Counted from the stretch's first letter, positions 24,099 through 32,594 are shown. The stretch: 52,148 nucleotides of DNA from Pseudomonas viridiflava (GCF_900583165.1 NZ_UTKY01000089.1:1-52148), one strand, 5' to 3'. A program made the numbers and translations. The notes: a model not told the origin generated them from the sequence alone.

Positions 24099-24314
24099 TT
24101 AGAGCTTGGCGATGGACACTTCGGTGGACTTCACGAAGGCAATCACTTCACTGCCCACTTTCAATTCCAGGTCACGCACCGAACGGGTGGTAATCACTGA
24201 GGTGACGATGCCGGACGCCGTTTGCACGTCGATTTCGGATACCACTTCCCCCAGCAGAATTTCTTTGATCACGCCCTTGAACTGATTGCGCACGTTGATC
24301 GCTTTAATGGTCAT
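24099..24314 (-). CDS. Mop-type molbindin (TOBE domain), SsuF-like
   Basis: A 71-aa single-domain molybdate/pterin-binding protein. It begins MTIKAINVRNQFKG and continues with VVSEIDVQTASGIVTSVITTRSV and LKVGSEVIAFVKSTEVSI, the classic Mop pattern. The start is ATG 24314 after AAGGAAAG; an in-frame extension upstream is not supported. Proteins of this type bind oxyanions and act in molybdenum storage. In Pseudomonas sulfonate operons a Mop-like protein, SsuF, is linked to sulfonate use. Here it is divergent from the ssuABC-type operon and shares its promoter region, which supports the SsuF analogy, though it could serve molybdenum homeostasis. Confidence 0.9.
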   Translation of the reverse strand: MTIKAINVRNQFKGVIKEILLGEVVSEIDVQTASGIVTSVITTRSVRDLELKVGSEVIAFVKSTEVSIAKL

Positions 24315-24395
24315 GTCGGCTTTCCTTTTGGCTGTTGGGTCAATCCGCACGAATGCGCAGGCCCTCAAGATGCAGTACCGAGTGAAAACTTAAAA

Positions 24396-24421
24396 GGAAT
24401 AAATAACTCTTTATTTATTCC
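24396..24421. promoter_or_regulatory. Perfect 11-bp inverted repeat upstream of ssu-like operon
   Basis: GGAATAAATAA and TTATTTATTCC pair exactly around CTCT, between the molbindin gene and the sulfonate-type importer genes. It is too AT-rich and wrongly placed to be a terminator for either gene, so an operator is more likely. A weaker repeat, GCATG-N6-CATGC, follows at 24558-24573. No other gene is seen in the 316-bp gap. Confidence 0.5.
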
Positions 24422-24630
24422 GTATAGATATATGACAACTGTTTCTCAGCCAACAGTGCTTCAACAATCTGCCCTATCCCCTGACAGCATTCAGCTCTTA
24501 ACCCCCCGCAAATATTGACTGATACCGACTGGCACAGAGCCTGCATATTCCTTAAAAGCATGATGGAACATGCGATCTACTTTTCTGAATATAAGAAAGC
24601 CTTCTCTCAATGCCTTGCCGGAGCTGTTCC

Positions 24631-25587
24631 ATGACCCCATTCACCCAACGCCTACTTGGCGCATGCGCCCTCGCCTTGTGCCTGCAACCCCAGGCCTTCG
24701 CCGCCGACACCGACCCCGCGCAAGTCAATCTGGACTACGCCTACTACTCGCCGGTCAGCCTGGTGCTCAAGCACTTCGGCTGGCTGGAACAGGCCTTGCC
24801 ACAATCCAAGGTGGGTTGGGTATTGAGCCAGGGCAGCAACCGCTCGCTGGAATATCTCAATAGCGGCGGCGTCGACTTCGCGTCCTCTGCCAGCCTGTCT
24901 GCAGTGTTGAGCCGTGCCAACGGCAGCCCGATCAAATCGGTGTACGTGTACAGCCGTGCCGAATGGACCGCCCTGGTGGTTCGCAAAGACTCGCCGCTCA
25001 AAAGCGTCACCGACCTCAAAGGCCAGAAAATCGCCGCCACCAAAGGTACCGACCCGTACCTGTTCACCTTGCGTAGCTTGCAAAAAGCCGGGTTGAAAAA
25101 GGACGACGTGGAACTGGTGCACTTGCAGCACCCGGACGGTCGCACTGCGCTGGAAAAAGGCGATGTAGACGCCTGGGCCGGCCTCGACCCGCACATGGCC
25201 GCCAGTGAAATACAAGCGGGTTCGCGCCTGCTGTATCGCAACAAAGACTTCAACAGCTATGGCGTGGTGAGCGTCACTGAAAAGTTCGCCAAGGAACATC
25301 CGCAAACCATTACCAAGGTGCTCGGCGCCTACGAAAAAGCCCGTGATTGGGCGGTTAAGCACCCGGATGAGTTCGCCAAATTGCTCGCCGATGAGTCCGG
25401 CCTGCCGTTGGAAGTGGCCAAGCTGCAACTGTCGCGCACCGACCTGAGCACCCCGTTTTTGAGCAGCAAGGACGTGGAGTCGTCCAAGGCTGCTGCACCG
25501 ATTCTGGTGTCTGAAGAGCTGGTGCGCCGTGGTGTGGATGTGGACCAAGTGATCGACCAGTTGATCGACACCTCGTTCGGGCACTAA
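24631..25587 (+). CDS. Sulfonate-type ABC transporter substrate-binding protein
   Basis: A 318-aa periplasmic binding protein of the SsuA/TauA (NMT1-like) family. A signal peptide (LLGACALALCLQPQAFA) precedes LDYAYYSPVSLVLKHFGWLE, a segment with the GSNRSLEYLNSGGVDFASSAS pattern, and LKGQKIAATKGTDPYLF. These proteins bind alkanesulfonates, taurine or similar organosulfur compounds. The start is ATG 24631 with CGGAG upstream; 7 extra codons would be possible from 24610. It is first gene of a three-gene importer operon, 10 bp before the permease gene. Sulfate-starvation control is expected for the family but not shown by a recognisable site. Confidence 0.9.
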   Translation: MTPFTQRLLGACALALCLQPQAFAADTDPAQVNLDYAYYSPVSLVLKHFGWLEQALPQSKVGWVLSQGSNRSLEYLNSGGVDFASSASLSAVLSRANGSPIKSVYVYSRAEWTALVVRKDSPLKSVTDLKGQKIAATKGTDPYLFTLRSLQKAGLKKDDVELVHLQHPDGRTALEKGDVDAWAGLDPHMAASEIQAGSRLLYRNKDFNSYGVVSVTEKFAKEHPQTITKVLGAYEKARDWAVKHPDEFAKLLADESGLPLEVAKLQLSRTDLSTPFLSSKDVESSKAAAPILVSEELVRRGVDVDQVIDQLIDTSFGH

Positions 25588-25597
25588 GGAGCGTGTG

Positions 25598-26419
25598 ATG
25601 ACCAGCAAAACCCAAGCAATGCCCCTGGCCGCGCCGGCGGTGACCCACCGCAGTGCCTGGCCACGGCGGCTCAAGGGTCTGGTGGTACCGGTGCTGATCC
25701 TGTTGATTCTGGAAGGCGTGGTACGCGTCGGTTGGCTGCCGTCGTACCAGATGCCGGCCCCCAGCGAAATCGCCGTGACCCTGACGCAACTGGCCGAGGG
25801 CGCGCTGTGGAAGCACATCAGTGCCAGCCTCGGCCGGGTTTTGTTGGGCTTTGCCATCGGCGCCAGCTTGGCCTTGATGTTCGCCGCCTGGGTGGGTTTG
25901 AGCCGTGAGGCCGAGGCCTACCTGGAACCCACGTTCGCCGGGCTGCGCTCGATCCCAAGCCTGGCTTGGGTACCCTTGTTGCTGCTATGGCTGGGCATCG
26001 ACGAAACCTCCAAGATCGTGTTGATCGCCATTGGCGCGTTCTTCCCGGTGTACCTCAATGGTGTCGCGGCCATACGGGATATCGACCGCAAGCTGGTAGA
26101 AGTCGGGCAGATGTACGGGTTTAGCCGACGCCGGTTGGTGCGCCGCGTCCTATTACCCGCCGCCCTACCCGGCCTATTCACCGGGTTGCGCAGTGGCCTG
26201 AGCCTGGCGTGGATGTTTCTGGTGGCGGCGGAATTGATCGCGGCCACCAAGGGCCTGGGTTACCTGCTTAGCGACGGGCGCGAAACCTCGCGGCCAGACA
26301 TCGTGCTCGCCGCAATCATCGTATTGGCGCTGCTGGGCAAGGTCAGCGATGGCCTGCTTGCGACTTTGGAGAAGCGTTGCCTGGCGTGGCGCGACACCTT
26401 CCAGGGAGCTGGGCAATGA
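25598..26419 (+). CDS. Sulfonate-type ABC transporter permease (SsuC-like)
   Basis: A 273-aa integral membrane permease of the SsuC/TauC family. Hydrophobic helices include LKGLVVPVLILLILEGVVRV and VLLGFAIGASLALMFAAWVGL. The cytoplasmic EAA-type loop is LVEVGQMYGFSRRRLVRRVLLPAALPG. ATG 25598 follows AAGGAG by 6 bp, so it is preferred over GTG 25595. The gene stop overlaps the ATPase start (ATGA), so the two are translationally coupled. With its neighbours it forms a complete importer. Confidence 0.92.
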   Translation: MTSKTQAMPLAAPAVTHRSAWPRRLKGLVVPVLILLILEGVVRVGWLPSYQMPAPSEIAVTLTQLAEGALWKHISASLGRVLLGFAIGASLALMFAAWVGLSREAEAYLEPTFAGLRSIPSLAWVPLLLLWLGIDETSKIVLIAIGAFFPVYLNGVAAIRDIDRKLVEVGQMYGFSRRRLVRRVLLPAALPGLFTGLRSGLSLAWMFLVAAELIAATKGLGYLLSDGRETSRPDIVLAAIIVLALLGKVSDGLLATLEKRCLAWRDTFQGAGQ

Positions 26420-27132
26420 GCGGGCAGCCTTTGTTGGATATTCATGTGCTTCGCAAAAGCTTTGCCAGCACCACGGTACTCAAGGACGTTCACCTGTCGT
26501 TGCAACCGCGCGAAGCTGTCACCCTGCTGGGACCCAGCGGGTGTGGCAAAAGCACCTTGCTGCGCATCGTCGCCGGGCTGGAAAAGGACTATCAGGGCGA
26601 ACTGCGCAGCCCCGACGGAGAAGTCGCGTTTGTGTTCCAGGAGCCGCGGCTGATGCCTTGGCTCACGGTGGAGCAAAACATCGGGTTCAGCGCTGACAGC
26701 CACTACGACAAGGCCTGGGTCACGCAACTGATCGAGGAAGTCGGCCTCAAGGGGTTTGCCCAGGCGCTGCCCAAACAATTGTCCGGGGGCATGGCGCAAC
26801 GGGTGGCGATTGCACGGGGGTTATATTCACGCCCGCAAGTATTGCTGCTGGATGAACCGTTCAGCGCAGTGGATGCGTTTACCCGCATGAAGCTGCAAGA
26901 CCTGTTGTTGCAACTGGCCGAACACCATGCCATCGCCTTGCTGCTGGTGACCCATGATGTGGACGAGGCGCTGTACCTGAGTGATCGGGTGCTGGTGATG
27001 GACAATCGGCCGAGCAGTATTCGCCAGGAAGTGCCGGTGGTATTGCCGCACCCAAGGGATCGGCGCGATCCGCTGCTGGCGCAGCTCAAAGTGCTGGCGT
27101 TGACCGAGTTGCAACGGGCGCATGTGATCTAA
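26416..27132 (+). CDS. Sulfonate-type ABC transporter ATPase (SsuB-like)
   Basis: A 238-aa ATP-binding subunit. Walker A is GPSGCGKST, the Q-loop is VFQEPRLMPW, the signature is LSGGMAQR, Walker B is VLLLDEPFSAVD and the H-loop is VTHDVDEA. Start ATG 26416 overlaps the permease stop; a frame open upstream is a shadow. The last 54 bp of the gene (27079-27132) have been copied twice downstream as part of a REPIN array, without harming this copy. Length and motifs are normal for SsuB/TauB. Confidence 0.94.
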   Translation: MSGQPLLDIHVLRKSFASTTVLKDVHLSLQPREAVTLLGPSGCGKSTLLRIVAGLEKDYQGELRSPDGEVAFVFQEPRLMPWLTVEQNIGFSADSHYDKAWVTQLIEEVGLKGFAQALPKQLSGGMAQRVAIARGLYSRPQVLLLDEPFSAVDAFTRMKLQDLLLQLAEHHAIALLLVTHDVDEALYLSDRVLVMDNRPSSIRQEVPVVLPHPRDRRDPLLAQLKVLALTELQRAHVI

Positions 27133-27512
27133 CTGTGGGAGGGGGCTTGCTCCCGATGGCGGTGGGTCAGCTACATATGCAGTGACTGACCCACTGCTAT
27201 CGGGGGCAAGCCCCCTCCCACATTGAGCCCCGGTGACTTCAAGATTTGTAGCTGGCGCAGCTCAAGACACTGGCGTTGACCGAGCTGTAACGGGCGCATC
27301 TGATCTAACTGTGGGAGGGGGCTTGCTCCCGATGGCGGTGGGTCAGCTACACATGCAGTGTCTGAGCCACTGCTATCGGGGGCAAGCCCCCTCCCACATT
27401 GAGCCTCGGTGACTTCAAGATTTGTAGCCCGCGCAGCTCAAGACACTGACGTTGACCGAGCTGTAACGGGCGCATGTGATCTAACTGTGGGAGGGGGCAA
27501 GCCCCCTCCCAC
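27079..27512. repeat. 176-bp tandem array of REPIN plus copied ATPase 3' end
   Basis: Three units start at 27079, 27255 and 27431. Each begins with GCGCAGCTCAA...CTGATCTAACT-like sequence, which in unit 1 is the true 3' end of the ATPase gene. A REPIN follows at 27135-27221 and 27311-27397. In unit 3 the REPIN has collapsed to a single hairpin, GTGGGAGGGGG-CAA-GCCCCCTCCCAC (27487-27512). Copies 2 and 3 share changes (GACACTG, GAGCTGTAACG) absent from copy 1, so one arose from the other. Nothing else is seen in 27133-27529. Confidence 0.92.
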
Positions 27513-27529
27513 ATTGAGCCTCGGTGACT

Positions 27530-28432
27530 TCACGTGAGGGTGACCCAATAGCGCGTGCGCGCCTGCACCTCAAAGCCCAATGTCGAGGCCAGCAGGTTAA
27601 GAATTCGGTCGGTGTCGTCGAGGCGAAAGCTGCCGGTCACACGCAGCGATTCCAGGCGCGGGTCCCAGCGCAACACCCCAGGCCGGTACCGTTCCAACTC
27701 CCGCAGAAAATCCCCCAACGCTTGGTTTTGCGCTGTCAGCACCCCGTCTCGCCATCCCAGCTGCGACACGTCAAACGGTACCCAGGCACCGAGTGCGCTG
27801 GTTTTCAATGCCGCTTGCTGGCCGCCCTGTAAGGTCGACAACCGGCCATTCAGATCGCGTACCTGCACCGCGCCCTTGAGCACCGACACCAGGCATCCAC
27901 TCGCCAGTTGTCGCACACATACATCGGCCTGGCTGACGCTGAGTTCGCCATAGCGCGTGTGCACGGCCATGGGCTGGGTGCCGGGTACAGTGAGGGCCAG
28001 CTCACCCTCCACCAAGTGAATACGACCCGGCGCTACGTCCACCGCCGTGGCGGTGTTGAGTTGCAAGCTGGCGCCATTGGCCAGCGGCATGCGTTTGCGT
28101 TCGCCAGTCGCGGTGTGCAGGTCGGCGCGCCACCCTTCGATGGGTAATTGCCGGCTGATCAACCAGGCCGTTGGCACCAGCGCAGCCAGCCCCAGTGCGC
28201 GTTTGAGTACCGCACGACGTCCCGGCTGCGGCCGGTCGAGACTGGCCATTGCCAAGGCCTGGGGCAAGCCGCTGAAACGCTGGCGCAAAGTCTGGGCTTT
28301 TTGCCAGGTCTGTTCGTGTTGGGGATGGCTCTCGCGCCAGTGCTGCAAGGCGGCGTGGTCACGCTCGGTGGCCGCGCCAGATTCCAGCAGCGCCAACCAC
28401 TGGGCAGCGGCGCGGGCAATGTCGCGGCTCAC
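27530..28432 (-). CDS. FecR-family anti-sigma regulator
   Basis: A 300-aa FecR-type membrane regulator. The N-terminal region QWLALLESGAATERDHAALQHWRESHPQHEQ is the DUF4880 anti-sigma part; a membrane span lies near residues 76-93 (LKRALGLAALVPTAWLIS). The FecR domain has ANGASLQLNTATAVDV and the C-terminus ends like an STN fold. I use GTG 28432, which overlaps the sigma gene stop as GTGA, just as in the pair at 461-1902. No STN-type receptor gene lies next to it, so its partner is either the receptor at 6994 or outside the window. Its stop abuts the REPIN array. Confidence 0.9.
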   Translation of the reverse strand: MSRDIARAAAQWLALLESGAATERDHAALQHWRESHPQHEQTWQKAQTLRQRFSGLPQALAMASLDRPQPGRRAVLKRALGLAALVPTAWLISRQLPIEGWRADLHTATGERKRMPLANGASLQLNTATAVDVAPGRIHLVEGELALTVPGTQPMAVHTRYGELSVSQADVCVRQLASGCLVSVLKGAVQVRDLNGRLSTLQGGQQAALKTSALGAWVPFDVSQLGWRDGVLTAQNQALGDFLRELERYRPGVLRWDPRLESLRVTGSFRLDDTDRILNLLASTLGFEVQARTRYWVTLT

Positions 28433-28947
28433 AGGTCCACCAGCAGACAGTGTTCGTAGGCTTGGGCCATGTAGCGCTTCACCGTGCGCTCGGATACGTC
28501 CAGGCGCTCGGCAATCTCGCGATACCCCAGGCCTTCGAGTTGGCTCCACAAAAAGGCGCGGCGCACCAACACCGGCAGGCCATCGAGCAATTCGTCCAAC
28601 GCCTGTAGGGTTTCGAGCATCAGCCAGCGCTGTTCCGGCGACGGCACGCAGGCTTCGGGCAAGCTGGCCAAGGCATTGAGGTAGGCTTGTTCGAGGCTGC
28701 GCCGTTGATGAAAGTTAACCAGCAAGCGCTTGCCGACCGTCAGCAGATACGCACGCGGCTCCTGCATCTGCGCAATCGGCTGGGCACTGGCCAGCACGCG
28801 CAAGAACGTGTCCTGGCTCAGGTCTGCCGCATCCCAGGCATTGCCCAGGCGTCGGCGCAACCAGCTTTCGAGCCAGCTGCGGTGGTCGCGGTACAGGCTC
28901 GACAGGGTCATTTCAGGGCCGTGGGTCGGAGCAACAGCATCATTCAT
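28429..28947 (-). CDS. ECF RNA polymerase sigma factor, FecI-like
   Basis: A 172-aa ECF sigma factor. Sigma-2 runs from about residue 12 to 80 (LYRDHRSWLESWLRRRLG, AADLSQDTFLRVL) and sigma-4 from about 105 to 165, with GLGYREIAERLDVSERTVKRYM as the helix-turn-helix. ATG 28947 is preferred; an in-frame TTG at 28956 is less likely. It overlaps its fecR-like partner by 4 bp. A Fur-box-like sequence 30 bp upstream suggests iron control. Related to the FecI group that controls siderophore receptors. Confidence 0.9.
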   Translation of the reverse strand: MNDAVAPTHGPEMTLSSLYRDHRSWLESWLRRRLGNAWDAADLSQDTFLRVLASAQPIAQMQEPRAYLLTVGKRLLVNFHQRRSLEQAYLNALASLPEACVPSPEQRWLMLETLQALDELLDGLPVLVRRAFLWSQLEGLGYREIAERLDVSERTVKRYMAQAYEHCLLVDL

Positions 28948-28977
28948 GGCGAGCAACCTGCGCGGCGCGATTGAGTC

Positions 28978-28996
28978 TCAAATGAGATTCATTCTA
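28978..28996. promoter_or_regulatory. Possible Fur box upstream of sigma factor
   Basis: TCAAATGAGATTCATTCTA matches 12 of 19 positions of the GATAATGATAATCATTATC consensus by hand count and contains the inverted repeat AATGA-GAT-TCATT. Its place just upstream of a FecI-type gene fits iron repression. Confidence 0.45.
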
Positions 28997-29039
28997 TTTA
29001 ATATCGTGCCGGCACACCATGATCTTTTCAACATTCGGT

Positions 29040-29969
29040 TTATAACATTGCGGCTTTAGTGCGCAGCAGGTCGATAAACAGCCCCAGCTCGCGGCTTACA
29101 CCCTCGCCTTTACGTAGCAACAGGCCAAACGGCGCAAGGCGCACATCCAGTGCCACGGGCAGCGCCACCACCAGGCCCATTTTCAGGTAATCACGCAGCG
29201 CACTTTCCGAGAGCACCATCACCGCGTCGGTCAGTTGGATCAGTTGCTGCATCGAATAGATCGAGCTGCACTCGATCACATCCGCCGGGCTGGGCAGCGC
29301 CAGGTCCTGCAGGGCTTGGTCAAAACCGATCCGCGCCGGACTGGTCTGCGGTTGCAAAATCCACGGCCAATCGCTTACCAATTCCGCCAGCTCCAAGTGG
29401 TCACGCTGAACCAGCGGGTGGCCAGCGTGCACGACGACCAGCATGCGTTCGTTACCCAGGGGTTCGAAGCTGTAATGCTCACTGTCGGTGGCGGCGTTGC
29501 GCCGGGTAATGCCCAAATCGATACGGCCCTGCTCAAGCAGCTGGATCACCTGGTCGCTGGTGTCGCCCATGATGCGGATACGCAATTGTGGATTTAGCGT
29601 CTTGATCTGCGCGATGGAGTCCATCACCAGGTCCGGCGCGGCGCCCATGATGGTGCCGATCGACAGGTAGCCATAACCGCCCTGCTGGCGTGCGTTCAAG
29701 TCTTCGGCGCAACGGTCCAGGCCGCTCAAGGCCGATTCGGCGAAGCGAATCAGTTCCGCGCCCAGCGCCGTAGGCCGCATGCCCCTGGGCAAACGCTCGA
29801 ACAGGTCGCAGCCAAACATGTCCTCAATCTCACGCAGCATGCGCGTAGCGGCCGGTTGCGACATGTTCAGGGCTTGTGAAGCACGGTGCAGGTTTTGGCT
29901 GGAACTGAGTGCCACCAGCATATGCAGGTGCTTGTAGCGCAGGCGGTTGAACAAGCTGGGACTACGCAT
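29040..29969 (-). CDS. LysR-family transcriptional regulator of rhamnose genes
   Basis: A 309-aa LysR regulator. The N-terminal helix-turn-helix has LRYKHLHMLVALSSSQNLHRASQALNMSQPAATRMLREIE; the rest is the effector domain (LSIGTIMGAAPDLV, VVVHAGHPLVQRD, SIYSMQQLIQLTDAVMVL). ATG 29969 follows AAAGGAAAAAAA; the long open frame upstream on this strand is a shadow across the transporter gene. It is divergent from the rhamnose operon, with a palindromic T-N11-A site between them, so it very likely regulates that operon. Rhamnose genes are more often under AraC, IclR or DeoR regulators, so the family is uncommon here. Confidence 0.88.
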   Translation of the reverse strand: MRSPSLFNRLRYKHLHMLVALSSSQNLHRASQALNMSQPAATRMLREIEDMFGCDLFERLPRGMRPTALGAELIRFAESALSGLDRCAEDLNARQQGGYGYLSIGTIMGAAPDLVMDSIAQIKTLNPQLRIRIMGDTSDQVIQLLEQGRIDLGITRRNAATDSEHYSFEPLGNERMLVVVHAGHPLVQRDHLELAELVSDWPWILQPQTSPARIGFDQALQDLALPSPADVIECSSIYSMQQLIQLTDAVMVLSESALRDYLKMGLVVALPVALDVRLAPFGLLLRKGEGVSRELGLFIDLLRTKAAML

Positions 29970-29985
29970 TTTTTTCCTTTTTATC

Positions 29986-30002
29986 GATACCCTGAAGGTA
30001 TC
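29986..30002. promoter_or_regulatory. LysR-type operator (GATACC-N5-GGTATC)
   Basis: GATACC-CTGAA-GGTATC is a perfect 6-bp-arm palindrome with the T-N11-A core of LysR boxes. It lies 17 bp from the regulator start codon and about 85 bp from the transporter start, in the divergent control region. Confidence 0.6.
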
Positions 30003-30086
30003 ACTTGTAAGCGAGATTCGATTTGTAGCGCATTGCTCGCCCGCCGTACAGTCCGGCCCATAAGAACAAAACATCGGACTGCCCAA

Positions 30087-31382
30087 ATGAAAACCCTGCC
30101 TGCGCCCCTGCTCGCCAAGATTTCCTGGCGGCTGCTGCCCTTTCTGCTGCTGATGTACATCATGGCCTTCCTCGACCGCGCCAATGTCGGGTTCGCCAAG
30201 CAAGCGTTCCAGGCCGATACCGGTTTGAGCGACGCCGCCTTCGCGTTCGGCGCCGGCGTATTCTTCGTCGGCTACGCACTGCTGGAAGTGCCCAGCAACC
30301 TGATCCTGCACCGTGTCGGCGCCCGCCTGTGGATGTGCCGCATCATGGTCAGCTGGGGCTTGGTCTCGGCGGCGATGGTGTTTGCGCATAACGAAACCAG
30401 CTTCTACATCCTGCGCTTTCTGCTCGGCGTGGCCGAAGCTGGGTTCTTCCCCGGCGTGATCCTCTACCTCACCTACTGGTTCCCCCAGGCCGTGCGCGGC
30501 AAGGCCATGGGCTTCTTCTATTTTGGCGCGCCACTGGCGTTTATCTTCGGCAGCCCGCTGTCGGGCCTGTTGTTGGAAATGGATGGCTGGGGCGGTATTC
30601 ACGGCTGGCAATGGCTGTTTGCAGTCGAGGGGTTGATGGCCTCGGCAGTGGGCATCTGGGCCTACTTTTACTTGGACAACCGCCCCGCCGACGCCCAATG
30701 GCTCAGCACTGAAGAGCGCGAGCAAATCCAACGCCTGCTCGACCAAGAGGACCAGCACAAAACCTCCCACGGTCACAGCCTGCTGAAGGTGCTGTGCCAA
30801 CCGTCGGTGCTGTACCTGTGCCTCGTTTACCTGCTGATCCAGGCCAGTGTGTATGGCGTGGTGTTCTACCTGCCCACCCAAGTCGCAGGCCTGCTTGGCA
30901 CCAAAGTCGGCTTGGTGGTCGGCCTGGTCTCGGCAGTCCCGTGGCTGTGCGCGCTGTTTGCCGCCTGGTGGATTCCAGCCTATTCCGACCGCACCGGCCT
31001 GCGTCGCCAGACCGCCTGCCTCACGCTGTTGATGGCCGCCGCCGGCATTGCCTGTTCAGTCACCTTCGCCAGCCCGCTGCTGGGCATGCTCGCGCTGTGT
31101 TTCGCCGCGTCGGGGTTTATCGCCGTGCAGCCGGTGTTCTGGACCTTCCCCTCCAGTTACCTGGCTGGCAGCGCAGCGGCGGCCGGCATTGCGCTGATCA
31201 ACTCATTCGGTGCCCTCGGCGGCTTTATCGCCCCGGTGCTCAAGCATTGGGCTGAAGGCGCCTTCCATTCCCCGGCAGCGGGTTTGTACCTGCTGTCCGC
31301 AACCACGGTACTCGCGGCATTGCTGGTACTGGGCATCCATTCACCCGGCCGCAACGCGTCGAACACGCCGGCCACTGTTTAA
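30087..31382 (+). CDS. MFS transporter, anion:cation symporter family
   Basis: A 431-aa, 12-helix major facilitator of the group that carries sugar acids and related anions. Characteristic stretches are FLLLMYIMAFLDRANVGFAKQAF, GVFFVGYALLEVPSNLILHRVGAR and FLLGVAEAGFFPGVILYLTYWFP. RhmT in enterobacteria, the presumed L-rhamnonate carrier, belongs to this family and also sits beside rhmD and rhmA. It is first gene of the operon, 17 bp before rhmD. It most likely imports L-rhamnonate, with free rhamnose left to the RhaT-type carrier encoded downstream. Start ATG 30087; no strong ribosome site is seen. Confidence 0.88.
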   Translation: MKTLPAPLLAKISWRLLPFLLLMYIMAFLDRANVGFAKQAFQADTGLSDAAFAFGAGVFFVGYALLEVPSNLILHRVGARLWMCRIMVSWGLVSAAMVFAHNETSFYILRFLLGVAEAGFFPGVILYLTYWFPQAVRGKAMGFFYFGAPLAFIFGSPLSGLLLEMDGWGGIHGWQWLFAVEGLMASAVGIWAYFYLDNRPADAQWLSTEEREQIQRLLDQEDQHKTSHGHSLLKVLCQPSVLYLCLVYLLIQASVYGVVFYLPTQVAGLLGTKVGLVVGLVSAVPWLCALFAAWWIPAYSDRTGLRRQTACLTLLMAAAGIACSVTFASPLLGMLALCFAASGFIAVQPVFWTFPSSYLAGSAAAAGIALINSFGALGGFIAPVLKHWAEGAFHSPAAGLYLLSATTVLAALLVLGIHSPGRNASNTPATV

Positions 31383-31398
31383 ATCCAGGAGTCATACC

Positions 31399-32583
31399 AT
31401 GGGTCATCTCACCATCAAACACGTGCGCGCCTTTGTACTGCGAGGCGGCGGCGCCGATTACCACGACCAGGCCGATGGCCACTGGATCGACGACCACATC
31501 GCCACGCCGATGAGCAAATACCCGGAGTACCGCCAGAGCCGCCGCAGCTTCGGCATTAACGTACTCGGCACCCTGGTGGTCGAGATCGAAGCCAGCGACG
31601 GCACCGTCGGTTTCGCCGTGACCACCGGCGGCGAGCCGGCGGCCTATATCGTCGAGAAGCACCTGGCGCGCTTTATCGAAGGTGCCCGCGTCACCGACAT
31701 CGAAAAGATCTGGGACCAGATGTACCAGTCCACCCTCTACTACGGCCGCAAAGGCTTGGTGATCAATACGATCTCCGGCGTCGACCTGGCGCTGTGGGAC
31801 TTGCTCGGCAAGATCCGCCAAGAGCCGGTGCACCAGTTGCTCGGCGGCGCCGTGCGTGATGAATTGCAGTTCTACGCCACCGGCGCGCGCCCGGATCTAG
31901 CGCAGAAAATGGGCTTTATCGGCGGCAAGATGCCCCTGCACCACGGCCCCAGCGAAGGCGAAGAAGGCCTGCGCAAAAACCTCGAGCAATTGGCCGACAT
32001 GCGCGAACGGGTCGGCCCGGATTTCTGGCTGATGCTCGACTGCTGGATGAGCCTGGACCTGAACTACGCCACCAAATTAGCCATCGGTGCCCACGAGCAC
32101 GGGCTCAAGTGGATCGAAGAGGCGCTGTCGCCAGACGACTACTGGGGCTATGCCGCCCTGCGCAACAACGTGCCCAAGGGCATGTTGGTCACGACGGGTG
32201 AACACGAAGCCACCCGCTGGGGCTTTCGCATGCTGCTGGAAATGGGCTGCTGCGACATTATCCAGCCGGATGTGGGCTGGTGTGGCGGCCTGACGGAGCT
32301 GGTGAAAATTTCGGCGCTGGCCGATGCCCACAACGCGATGGTGGTGCCCCACGGTTCTTCGGTCTACAGCTATCACTTCGTTGCCACCCGGCATAACAGC
32401 CCGTTCGCCGAGTTCCTGATGATGGCGCCCAAGGCTGATGAAGTGGTGCCGATGTTCCACCCGCAACTGCTCGGCGAGCCGGTGCCGGTCAATGGCCGCA
32501 TGCGTTTGTCGGCGCTGGACAAGCCGGGCTTTGGCGTTGACCTGAACCCGGATTGCCAACTGCACCGTCCGTATAACCGCTGA
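31399..32583 (+). CDS. rhmD: L-rhamnonate dehydratase
   Basis: A 394-aa enolase-superfamily enzyme closely resembling E. coli RhmD. It removes water from L-rhamnonate to give 2-keto-3-deoxy-L-rhamnonate. Near-identical stretches include YHDQADGHWIDDHIATPMSKY, SFGINVLGTLVVE and YATGARPDLAQKMGFIGGKM. Metal ligands are the Asp of MLDCWMS, the Glu of KWIEEAL and the Glu of TTGEHEA; the catalytic His is in VVPHGSSVYS. ATG 31399 follows CCAGGAG. It lies between the carrier and the aldolase gene, 11 bp from the latter. Confidence 0.95.
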   Translation: MGHLTIKHVRAFVLRGGGADYHDQADGHWIDDHIATPMSKYPEYRQSRRSFGINVLGTLVVEIEASDGTVGFAVTTGGEPAAYIVEKHLARFIEGARVTDIEKIWDQMYQSTLYYGRKGLVINTISGVDLALWDLLGKIRQEPVHQLLGGAVRDELQFYATGARPDLAQKMGFIGGKMPLHHGPSEGEEGLRKNLEQLADMRERVGPDFWLMLDCWMSLDLNYATKLAIGAHEHGLKWIEEALSPDDYWGYAALRNNVPKGMLVTTGEHEATRWGFRMLLEMGCCDIIQPDVGWCGGLTELVKISALADAHNAMVVPHGSSVYSYHFVATRHNSPFAEFLMMAPKADEVVPMFHPQLLGEPVPVNGRMRLSALDKPGFGVDLNPDCQLHRPYNR

Positions 32584-32594
32584 GGGAACCTGCC

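Noticed and set aside
29970..30881. N-terminal extension of the LysR regulator into the transporter gene
   Set aside because: The helix-turn-helix begins right after ATG 29969, which has a good ribosome site, and the extension is antisense to a clear MFS gene.
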